The notes under the pieces were generated by a model that did not search any database, was not told the origin of the DNA, and saw only the letters and a list, made by a program, of their open reading frames with translations. Both the position numbers and the translations under genes were made by a program. Below, one piece after another: positions 33,204-44,000 of a stretch of DNA of 64,000 nt. The stretch is from Klebsormidium nitens (taxonomy: Eukaryota > Streptophyta > Klebsormidiophyceae > Klebsormidiales > Klebsormidiaceae): contig DF237038.1 in assembly GCA_000708835.1 (NCBI GenBank), forward strand, positions 20,901 to 84,900, given 5' to 3'. Within the stretch, counting starts at the first letter, position 1. Each line of letters opens with the position of its first letter.

Positions 33204-34720
33204 AATTGCCCTAATAATGCTTACCTCAAGTCAAGGGACAGGGTGGCTGAGGTCCTGCCTTGGTTTTCGAGTGTATACAGAGATTGTGGTACCTCCTCCT
33301 GATAAGATCGCTGCTTGAAATTCTTAGCCCCTTAAACTCGTTCCGACTGATTTATCAATTAATCGCAATACTTGTGTCAACCAAGCTGTTGCTCCAAGAG
33401 CTGCTCCAGCAGCCTGCGACTTGTTACTGTCTCTGCATGAGGACCTAAAGCAATGCTATGGCTTTGGAACAGTGTATCTGAGAAAGGGAGGCGCACAGCA
33501 TCCTCCAGACGCGACTCACGTATGTGCACGAGTGAAGAAAATTATGTGCTACATTCGGAGAGAAGAAGGAAGGTGTCACTGCGGTTGGTGCCCTCGTTGA
33601 CGAGAGCTAGTGCTGCAACTGGAAGTATTGAACCGCAGAACAGAGAAGAACAGCTGTAACCAGAGCAGCCACATTCCCTGCATGTAGGTAGGTAGCAATT
33701 CCAAAGCTTGGAAACTTGCTGAGTGCCTTTGAGGAAGCCGCCTTCAACATGAATCGTCTGCACTGCATATGCTTATATCCTGTGGGTTATTTTCTGTGTG
33801 TCAGGAGAACGCAGCTGCTCTATGGTACGCTGCTCTGTGGTACTTCCTAGCCTTCAGAACCATCATGCACTACCTACAGTGCATAAAATGCAGCATGAGA
33901 ACTGCATGTACAGTTGGTACCTGTAGACCAGTACGCTGTAGCCTGTACCGCTGCTCGTGCTGCCGCTTCTCACTGGTGCAGTCCAGCGTGGCATGCGGCA
34001 GCACGGGCCCCGGGCAGGCATCATGATGGTTCTGTCAGCAAAGCCGAGCTGGAGGTCCCCGGGACGCTCGCACTAAGCTGGCCACGTCAGCAGGCGAGCG
34101 CCTTGCGAGTAGCCATGATGCAGCTGAATCCGATCCGGGGCCCGGGCGTTCTCCTCGGAGGGATCCCCGAACGTGGGTACACAACGTAGGTAGGTACACA
34201 CCCAATTCAGTAGGTACTTTTGCTGAGGAGACAGCTGCCAGCTGTCCTCGGAAAGATGGCAACATTCCCGTGACCGTGACTTCACGGAATTGGGCTGTCT
34301 CTTGACACTTGTCAACTTGTATGCATGCCACATGGCAAAGCAAGAATTTAAGGGGATAATGTTCTCACAATATCATGCAATATCCTACTATGCAAGAAAT
34401 ATTTGTGGCCAGTCACACTTACTGGAAACATGTTAGCACATGGCGACTCGATCGGCAAGAAACGAGACCATCGGAACGAAAAGAGACCATCGGCAACGAT
34501 GGCAGAACCTCAAAATTCTCTTGTGTTTTTTTCTGGAGAAACAATCTGGTTGCGCAAAAAAGCATTGCTCAAAAACCAGCATTTTTTTATATGCTCCTAC
34601 CAACACCAATGTCGACAGCTCCTAAAAACAATGCGCTGCTTCAAGCGAAACCATTACAAGTCTTTCGATGTAGGAGTGCTCAAGAATAATAATCTCGTCA
34701 GTCCTGTGGGCAATCATAAC
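33204..34720. other. Spacer between CAT and Nopp140 genes
   Basis: About 1.5 kb between two minus-strand genes. It holds the CAT promoter and the Nopp140 3' UTR. No protein motif was recognised. There are several short GTAGGTAC/GGTACC-type words near 33900-34215 and small repeats such as CTGCTCTATGGTAC/CTGCTCTGTGGTAC. Confidence 0.5.
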
Positions 34721-37700
34721 CTATTCGTCTTCATCGCTGAATTTGATTGAGTGGCTGGCGAAGTCAATCGGACCCCCTTTGTACGAGCCGCGCTTTTTCT
34801 TGGTCTTCTCATGTCGGAAGTCCCTGCGAAAACGGACGTGTCACATTTACTTATACGCACGTCAGCCAATGCTTTTCCGAGGAAAGATGCTTCGTCTTGT
34901 CCGAACAGAAATCGAAACGATAAGGAATCATACATGCCTCCCTATGCGGACAGAACAGCAGGATTACGGCAGAACTGCTCAAACTAAACACGATGGTTTT
35001 GGAATGGTTTTGATCTGGTCGAGCAGCGTAACGAACCAGAGCATGGGGGGATTTGGCGGACTGATGCTTCCCCTTCAGAATAAGGCTACGCTCAGACTGA
35101 GATAGAAAAGGGCAGAACTTTCAGTAGAGACGTGACTGAGACCCTACGGTCAAACTGAGATAGAAGAGGGCAGAAAATTCAATGGAGACGTGACAAAGAC
35201 CCTGAGTTAGAAACTTAAGAAGGGCAACACGTTGCCATTTCAGGACCTGGACTTACGGTTTCATTATTCCTAAAAATTCGATATTTGAACGGGCAGAACG
35301 ACTCACTTTCCGCGAACTTGGCCGAGGACCTCCTGAGCCTTGGCACCCCACCCCTGCTCCGCGCCACTCTGCAGAGGACCGACTCTCCCGTTACCAATTT
35401 GTGAACAACAGCAAGCTGGCAACTCTTCATTCTGAAACGTTTCTGTGCAATTAAGTCATGAGGCAAAAGCGCTTAGCTGATGCAGTGCGAGAAGAGCAAA
35501 AATTTGGCGGTCCTTGCCTTCATTTTCTTGTTGAATGAAACCAAAAACGATCCTCGCATCTTGCTCCTCGATGACAGTGCTTTCGGCCCACTTCAATCTG
35601 AAGACCTTGACGAATTCTCCATACATTTGAAGGCTTATACGATTAGCTGCCCATAAGCGTTGCCTCAGACATCCAAGGAAGGAGCCGCATCCGCTCTCAA
35701 GCCCGGCAAGGCGAGAGCGCTCGGGGCGGGTACTGCGAATGTTTTGAGAAACGACCCATTTGGACGTCTCATCATCGGCAACGGGCAGTAGATAACGTAA
35801 GTGCGATTCCAAAAGGCACTTAAAGCAATCAGAAAAAGAACATGGAATTTAACAGAGAGGAATGTACGCCAAGTCGAAAATCTGCAATCAAGCAACAGCC
35901 GACGCTTTCACAGCTGCAGAATGACACGCCCAAGCGGACAAACTTAGCAGACAGAAAGACTCATGTCCGGAAAACACAGAAAATGCAAGAACTCGCAAAA
36001 GAGAACTAAGGATGGAGGGCAAGACTCACACCCCAAGATAATTCAAGAACCTTAAGAATGCGGCCGGTGATCAGAGGGAAAATGTACGGCTCTTCTACAG
36101 TGGGTTCACTCCGCGGCCCTACTCAGCGGGCCAAATGGACTGAGCTAAAACATCTGATCCACGAGACCTACAGTTGGCTCCTGAATAAGCTTCCAAAAAG
36201 CTGAAAGAGAAGATACTAAAACGACCACCGGAAAGCCATTGAAAGAATGACGCCAAAATATTCTGGAGGAACGGCGTGATACAAGAAAGAAACGCTGAGC
36301 TGCGGCAAGGAAGGCTCACCTTGGCCCAGTACGAGTTGTTCTTCAACCGGTCGTCCTTGAACTTCACCTACAGAGGGACAGAAGACTATGATCCCTCTAC
36401 AAAGGAGAGGATATGGCTCAGAAGAACAAAACATGCGACCAAGAAACAACTATGTGAACCCGCAGCTTGTTCACTCAGCAAGTCAAAATGGGTCTTCTGA
36501 ATCAAATATTGAAGACCCTGAAACTTAAAACCCCCACGCGCCAGTAGAGTGTCGACCGTTTGACCTGATGAGACTTCCTTGAGATTGCAGAGATGTAGCC
36601 AGGCAGCATGGGTGGCGTCAACTGCAAATCTTCACGCTGAATCTCTTACCTCGTCGATCTTGACTCTTTGGAAGCGGTTCTCCGTCGGATGACGCCCGTT
36701 CTTCTTCCCCGTTGAGGCGGCCTTCGCTTCAGGCTGCCAGAACGGTAGATGATGGGTCAGGATACTCAACCGTAGTCTAAAACATTTTAAAGTTTTCAGT
36801 ACTCGCGGGGTTGATAGAGCCAACGTTTGACCAAGTGAGGGTGACCACCGAGCAACGTAGCGAGTCGCTGACGTCCTGCAAACGTCAGCTGAAAGCTCTT
36901 TCCTCGCTCCAAACATTGCATGGGTGATGCATTACTGGCCAAAGTGTCCGTACACAGTTTGTAAATGTTCCAGGGGCAAACGCACAGTCTTCGAGCCGCA
37001 ATAAAGTATCGCATCACATCGTTTGCGAAGTGGCAAACGCCTCTCTTTGAACTGTAAAGAGTGCATGGACACACACTCTTATATACACTTCGACGTACCA
37101 AAGACTCCAAGGGTACCAAGAACACCAGGCAATCTGCTTCCTATGCGCGACCCGATCGAAGTGCAATTTCCATGACACCACTCTGAGATGCCCAACCAAC
37201 ACAGGGCCCGCTCTAACGGACAGAGTGACGACGCCATGACACGTGCCAAAGCAACCGAGCCCCCAAGACGCGTCAGCAACTTCTCTGCCTTCTTTTCAAC
37301 CCGCTCTTCCAGAACTTTGCAGAGAATAACGGACAGCCCCTCACCTCCTCTTCCACAACTTCCGTTTTCTTTACCGGCGCCGTCTTCGGCGTTGCGGGCG
37401 CCAGCGCCGCCGTTGTCTTTTTCCCCTTCGGCGTGCTCTTCTCCTCTTCTTCGTCCGAGCTCTCCTCCTCAGAGGACGATTCATCTTCTTTTACCGGTGC
37501 TTTTACAGGCGCCGCTTTCGCTTCTTTTTTCTTTGCAGCCGGCGTTTTCGCTGCCACCTTCTTTGCAGGCTCGTCTTCTTCGTCGGACGACTCCTCCTCT
37601 GAAGACGACTCCTCAACGGAAGGTTTCGCCGCCTCTTTCTTCACTTCCGTCTTTGTTACTTGCGTCTTCTTGACTTCCGTCTTCGTCACTTCCGCTTTCT

Positions 37701-40473
37701 TTGCTTCCAGCTTTTTCACCGTCTCCTCTTCCTCGTCTGAGCTTTCCTCCTCGGACGACGACTCCTCTTTCTTCGCAACCGCTTTCGCCACCGGTTTGGC
37801 CGTCTTTCCATTTGGCTTTTGAACAGGCTCAACCTCCTCATCCGAGCTCTCCTCTTCCGACGACGACTCTTCGTCTTTCTTTACCACCACCTTCGTAACT
37901 TCCTTCTTCACCTCAACCGATTTCTTCCCTTCCGGCTTCTTCACAGGCTCTTCTTCCTCATCCGAACTCTCGTCCTCAGACGACGACTCATCTTCTTTGG
38001 CAGCCGCATTCGCCGGGGTCTTTGGCTTTGCCGGAGTCTTCGGAACTCCCAGTTTCGCGGCAACTCCCGACTTCACCGGTGTTGCCACAGGTTCTTCGTC
38101 CTCGTCCGAGCTCTCCTCCCCGGAAGACAAAACGTCCATCGGTTCCACCGCCCCCCCCTTCTTTGCCCCAGGCTTTACCCCCCCGTTCGCAACCACTTTC
38201 TTCGCAACTGGCTTTACCTCCTCTTCCAGATCCGACTCCTCGTCAGAAGAACTTTCCTCCGCCTTCGCAGCCCCTTTTACCGCTTCTGTCTTCACTGCCG
38301 GTTTCGCTGCTGGCTTTTCATTCTCCTCGTCAGACGAGTCGTCCTCCGAGGACTCATCCTCTGACGTGGCTTTCTTTGCCGGTGCCGCTTTCTTCTCTGG
38401 AGGTGCGCTCTTGGCAGGAGTAGCGTTCTTGGCAGCAGCTTTCTGAGTAGTCGTTTTCGTGAGGGGCTGCGCCGGTGTCATTTCCTCGTCCGAAGACTCT
38501 TCCTCAGAAGAGGAGGCGACCGGAGGTGCAGGAGCTTGTTGCTTCTTGGCTGCACACATACACCACAAAAGGACACATTCAGCCCAATGATAGGTGATCG
38601 AGGCACTAAGTTGCGCAGGCTCCTCGGAAAAGCCAGCCTGCCCATGCGGACTACTCTGCTTTTGAAAGTTCTGCGCTTCACACCCACCTCTGATGAGGCA
38701 GATCCCATATCCTGACAGCCTTTAAAACGACTTGATGGCGCGTCAAGTTGCCCTTCCTAAAACTTGCTTCCGCAATATGCAAGCTCCAATACACCCGGAA
38801 GACCCCGCAAAGTGAAGACCCCCCAGAAAAAAAGAGTGACGGCCCTCCTCAAGGCAGCGCCTACACATGAAACCCTCAAACCTTATCCATACTGCGCATC
38901 TGTTCATTATAGAAGTGCGACGCTCCGCTGGAAAACTCCTTACTTCGCATGTCATCAGCGGGATCACACGCACAGCAAACCTCCAAACCAGGTCTTTGAG
39001 AAAGTCACACCTGTAGCGGCCGGCTTTGTCGGCGCCGCCTCCTCATCAGAAGAGGACTCCTCTTCTGAACTTTCCTCATCCTTCTTTGCAGGCACCGCCA
39101 CCCCATTGGCTGCTTTCGCGCGCTTTGCAGCTGGCGCGGGGACCTCTGTGGCTTTCCGCTTCTTGCCAGACCTGAAGAACATCCATATGAGCTCCTTAGC
39201 CAGTGCAGACCATGGTCTTCTGAGGCGTTAGACGTTTAAAGAGGTGCTCTTCTTCTGATAGAAATAAGAGGCACCCTTCTGGCAGAGCGCTTGCTTGATG
39301 CCAGTAGACAACGTTGCAGTACTCAGACAGTAGGGTACTTGGCTTTGGCAATGGGCGGCAGGACTTTCTGCGGGCCCATCTGCTAGACGAGGACTCCAAA
39401 GGCAATGCTGGCAAGAGGGTGTTGAAGCATCAACAGGATGGCTTGCTTGAGCTTACGACCAATCTGGTTTCTGATTGCCCATAGCATAAGGGCCTTGTGT
39501 GAGACACATTACCAGGTCTGGATACTACCACACCCTTCACTTTTAAACAAGGCCTTCATCGATGGGGCCACTGAAAGCCACCACCTCAAGAAAAAGTGGG
39601 CCCATCTAACTCCCTGGAACAAGTCACCTCTTCTGCTGCACTCCCACATTGATTGTAAACCCTAATTTCAAAAACTTCAAGATTGCCTTTCATTTGGAAC
39701 CAGGAGGGGTCTGAGATCTCACCCTGACTTGCTTGCGAGGTAAAAGTTGTAGATCCCCAGGAGGTCGTCCTCTGGCTTCGGCAGCTTCGAAGCAGGCTAC
39801 AATGTGCGGGGCACAAGTTAGAGTGCTGTTTTGCATAGCAAAACATAGAACCATAAAGACAAACACTCGAGCACTCTGCTCTTTGGTGACTGAGGGCTGG
39901 TATCAAAGAAGCCCTGGTATAATCTATAAAAACCTGTAGCCAACCACGTTGGCAATGCACCCCTTCTGAAGCACCCATCGACCCGCTTTTTAGAAAGGGG
40001 TTTGCTTCATGAGTGAGCATGCGCAATGCAGAAAGCTCAAAGCAGCAAAGAAACATGAACGTTGGGCTAAGAGCTTGAAACAACCATTACCAGCATAGAC
40101 TTTTCTGAGATGGTGGTGATAAGTGCTTTTGACTGTACCAACTTAGCCACACCACAAGTCAATGCTGCCTTTTATTGCTGGTAGTCTTTACTATCTGTGT
40201 GCAAAGCCACCTGATATCCGGTGGTGCTTTCTTTGGCCTATTGCTAGCCTATGCATAAGACGCAGACATTGATCCAGGACACCACATTAACCACCGCAAT
40301 ATCCACAGGTGATCACCAATTCATTCCTCAACAAAGCAGCCCAAGGTGGCGCATCGACCCCTCACCTGCGCACTCAGCTCTGTCTTCAAGGCTTTAAGCG
40401 TCTTCTTCAGCTTGGCCTTCTCCAAAAAGTCCAGAAACACGGGGTACAGGTCCTCCGCTTTTGCGGCCGCCAT
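34721..40473 (-). CDS. Nopp140 / NOLC1-type nucleolar phosphoprotein, 8 exons
   Basis: Predicted 614 aa chaperone that shuttles between nucleolus and Cajal bodies and binds box C/D and H/ACA snoRNPs. Exons in transcript order: 40473-40366, 39796-39723, 39171-39011, 38549-37345, 36733-36650, 36367-36320, 35368-35307, 34823-34721 (sum 1845 nt). The N-terminus is a LisH dimerisation motif (LYPVFLDFLEKAKLKKTLKA). The middle has about ten acidic Ser/Glu blocks (for example ESSSEEESSDEEEE) alternating with Lys/Ala/Pro-rich linkers, the Nopp140 hallmark and a heavy CK2 phosphorylation target. The C-terminus is the conserved SRP40 domain (RFQRVKIDE, WGAKAQEVLGQVRG, DFRHEKTKKKRGSYKGG), ending SIKFSDEDE. 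The exon 2 acceptor could lie 12 nt further in (39784) without changing the frame. The 5' flank has a telo-box and a site II element. Identity is very secure. Confidence 0.95.
35096..35213. repeat. 59 bp tandem repeat in Nopp140 intron 7
   Basis: Two adjacent diverged copies begin with ACTGAGATAG at 35096 and 35155 and share GGGCAGAA, GAGACGTGAC and GACCCT. The word GGGCAGAAC also occurs right beside the true exon border at 35291, so this may be a heavily decayed border duplication. Confidence 0.7.
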
Positions 40474-40720
40474 TGCTGGCTTACTCTCCAAGACGGCAGA
40501 TGGCTGAATCCCCTGACAATCTCTGAAGGCACCACGAAGATCTGGGTATTTTATGGACCAAAAACCTCTCTAGGCGCTCTGCGCCGCTCAACTGCAGAAG
40601 TCACACGCCAAGGTACACAATGGAAATGCAGGGTTTCCACCTCTTACCGTACTAAGGGTGGTAACGGTCATCGGAAGTGGCCCGGTAATGCTCGTCGTCG
40701 ACGTTTCTGCAAGTGCAAAA

Positions 40721-40729
40721 TTAGGGTTT
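40721..40729 (-). promoter_or_regulatory. Telo-box (AAACCCTAA)
   Basis: TTAGGGTTT on the plus strand is AAACCCTAA on the strand of the Nopp140 gene, about 250 bp before its ATG. Telo-boxes are known in plants to mark promoters of ribosomal-protein and nucleolar genes, which fits the product. Confidence 0.55.
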
Positions 40730-40736
40730 GCCCACC

Positions 40737-40742
40737 TGGGCC
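40737..40742. promoter_or_regulatory. Site II-like element (TGGGCC)
   Basis: TGGGCC, inside TGGGCCCGGG, lies eight bases from the telo-box. The telo-box plus TGGGCY pair is the classical arrangement bound by TCP and Pur-alpha-type factors in plant ribosome-biogenesis promoters. A six-base match alone is weak; the pairing and the downstream gene give it weight. Confidence 0.5.
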
Positions 40743-41035
40743 CGGGGTAGCTGCAAATGCCAGAACACGTTCAGCTAGAAGGCTGCGCCCCTTGAGCGCT
40801 TAGGTTGTTGGATTGCCCAAGTCAACATGCAAAACTCCTCCCCTGCAAAAGGATCACTGGATTCCTTCCAAAAAACCCTTGATAGTCTGCTTTTATCTCC
40901 TTGAAGAAAGCAAGCAAGCTGAAATGTTGCACGTTGCAAAGCATTTCATGAACGAATGAAGCTGAACCCAGTGTGATGATCCTGAGCGAGCTACAGATGG
41001 TGCTCTGGCAGATCAATTGAGCTCATTGTTTGCGA

Positions 41036-44000
41036 ATGATGGAGGAGAGCTCAGTTCTCGACTTACGTGGCAAGAAACTCAAAGACGTCACGGAATCTCA
41101 CCTTGAAAGTCTAGGCTTCATCGGAAAGAAGCTGTCAGCTGTTGTGACCCTAGACTTGTCCTTCAACGTGTTCACACGGCTTACGAACTTGAGGGCCGAA
41201 GATTGGCCCGCCTTAAGGGAGCTCAGGGTTGGCTCGAACCAACTCAGTGGGGCACTGGAAGGACTGCAGAGGTAAGGGGGCTGCAGCAAGATATGTGTTT
41301 CACCCTGCTATTGTCTCTTTCAGCTCATTCCTTAGCTGGTGCTGAAGTTTGCCTGGAAGCAACCGGTTGTTTTGAAGGTGGTAATATTTGCAGGATTCTT
41401 GTTTGAAGGAGGTTTCTGGTGATTATGATATTCTGTGATTTGTTTTAAGCCTGCTTTCAAGGTGCACCTTGGGAAGAATCTCATCTGTGACGGTGAAAGA
41501 GGAGTAAGGCGCCTGACGTGATGGAAGGCGTCAGAATTCAGAATGCTGTAAACTCCACATCTGATGAGAAGCATCGTTGTGATCTGTTGGGACTTGTTTA
41601 GCTCAATTCAGTTATATCGATAATCACAATGCTAAGGGTCCTTGAAAAACGCACGCTCTGTGGCATACCTTCATGCCTGCAAGGGTTGTCGACGGGAGCA
41701 CTCCGTGAGAAAATTCCAAGATGACCATGAGTCAATCGGCACTCATTCAAGTTGTACAAGAAGCATCTTGTTGGGCTGGCTTGAGCATCGAGATTGCGGA
41801 GGAAAGGTAGTCAACGCAGGTTTGTGTTCATCATCGTTCTTACTGCAGATTGTCAAAGGAGAAGAGTATGCAGAACCCACAGAAACCAGCTTTCTTCTTT
41901 GTTCCTAAGCTGATCTAAAAGAAGACGCCTTTCGCCCCTGCATGAACGATATTTTCTGCACAATAGCTTGTGGTTGAAGACTGAGTAAAAGGTGTGCTTC
42001 TATCCCACAGGTTCACACGGCTCACAAATCTGGTTCTGGACAACAACCTCTTGACAACATGCAAAGGGCTGGGGGCCCTGGAAACCCTTCAGGTTTTGAG
42101 ACTGGAAGGGAACAGAATCATCGACACTCGGAGTCTTGCCAGGCTCACAAACCTGACGTCACTGGACCTGAGCAGGAACCAGATTAAGAAGCTGCAGGTA
42201 AGCTAAGACCTGCTATCATTATGCTTAGATTCTGTCCGTTGAGGAGCTCCGGAAGGTTCTCCACTTCGATCGTATGTCATCTGCTTTTGAAGGAAGCCTG
42301 CCTTTGTGTTGACAACTGCTTAAGGAAGAAACATGTCTTGGTCAGCTGCAGATACGATCAGTGAGGCAAACGCCCGTCTCCCAAACCAAGGACCACTCAA
42401 AAGCAGCCTTATCATGCCCTCTTCATACCCTTTCGACTCAGTCCTCTTGCTATCTCCTGTGCCGGTGTCTAAATCTAGCCCTTCAGCACAAAGTCGTTGC
42501 TGGTTCGACCCCTGGGGCCTTCGAATTTTCAGTGCTTTTCGTGTGACGAATACGATTCTTTAAATTATGTTTCAACTTCAGGGCTTCTCCAACCTGGTTC
42601 GACTGGAGGAGCTTACCCTCGACCACAATCAGCTGACGTCACTGGAGGGCCTGGGAAAATGCACCGGGCTCACGGAGCTCAGTCTACGGAACAACCGGAT
42701 CGCTGACCTGTCCGGGTTAGCGCCCTTAACCCGGTTGGACGTCCTTCGGCTGGAGGAGAACGGAGTCGAGGGGCTTGAACTTCTGCCGATGCTGCCAGAA
42801 CTCACGGTGAGAGCCGATATAGGAACTTACAATCAGTTTTCTCAATGCTTGTCAAGGGGACACTTAATGTGGTTGTTGTAATCATTCGTAGCTTGAGCAA
42901 CCGCTCGAAGCACTTGCCATTTCGTATTTACAAGGATGACCTGTGGTCGAAGCGCCTTTGGATAGCCGTCGGGCGTCCTTGTGCGGCTACTGGGGCGGAA
43001 AGCCGGAGATGAAACAAGCCTCGTCAACCGCAGCGATATTACTGGCGGGTCGTGAAGCTAAGGATCAAAGCGTCCGTCACTGCAGGTTGATCAACAGACA
43101 CGAATGGCTCTCAATAAGAGCATTCAGAAAATCTCCGTTTGGATGCAGTTTGTAAGGCAACTTCGTTGCAACATTTTGCTGTGGCCAGCTCCGAAACTCC
43201 TCTTCATCTTTTCCCAATCTTGGTGTTGAGGCTGTAGAAAGGCATGACGTCAGTTCTTGGATCGAACGTCATCTCCGACCTGATATCCTCTCGCAGGAGA
43301 TCCACATCGGACGCAACCGCCTCTCGTCGCTGGACGGCCTTTCGGACAAGCTGCCGTCGCTCGAGATCCTGGACGCTGGTGGGAATGCGGTCCCGAGCTC
43401 GGAGATCTGTGCACGCGCGCTCGCGCCCCTCGAGGCGCTTGCGGAGCTGACACTGGCAGGCAACCCGCTGTGCCAGGCTTTCCAGTAAGTGAGACATAAA
43501 ATCCGCTAAGAGATTTGCGAAAGAGTCAGATCTGGCGACTTTGCAAGCCGTGCTGCTCTGTCAAGATTCCTCAAGATTGGCTTAGCGCTCTGTGTGTGTG
43601 TAGAACTTTAGTGAGACTCGAGACGAGGCAAGCTTGGCGCTCTGCTCACAAGCATGGCGCTTTATGACCCTGACGAGTACGTTGATTCAGTCGTCCGTCG
43701 GTTCCTCAGTCGATCGAAATTCAACGCGTCGACCACGTTCGCTTCCTCCTCTTCTCAGACCAACTGGTCATGAATTACCTGTGTTACCGTTTCTCCAGTA
43801 CTTCTTTCTCCCATTGCCTGGCATCGAGAGACAGTCAAGGGCTAAGGACCTTTCGTTGCGCCGCGCGTGTAAGAGGATGCCGAATATTAGCCACCCGTTT
43901 GCAAACAAGGACTCAGGCTTTTGTTTCCAACCTCCGAAACTTCGTTCCTTCAACTACAGGTCGAACCGGGGCTACCGCAAAGCAGCCCGAGAGGCGCTGC

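Larger units (their letters stand above)
40474..41035. promoter_or_regulatory. Divergent promoter region, Nopp140 / LRR protein
   Basis: 562 bp separate two start codons on opposite strands. On the Nopp140 side are a telo-box and a site II-like element. No other gene was seen. It may act as a shared bidirectional promoter, although the LRR-side 300 bp carries no recognised motif. Confidence 0.5.

Noticed and set aside
34035-34343. Overlapping minus-strand open frames between CAT and Nopp140
   Set aside because: No domain, unbiased codon use and no splice-consistent partners.
37433-38446. Long plus-strand open frames opposite Nopp140 exon 4 (Ser/Phe/Leu-rich)
   Set aside because: They are the antisense shadow of the repeated Ser/Glu/Lys codons; low complexity with no start context or conservation.
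42490-42530. T-arm-like GGTTCGACCCC in an LRR gene intron
   Set aside because: No cloverleaf can be built around it; chance match.
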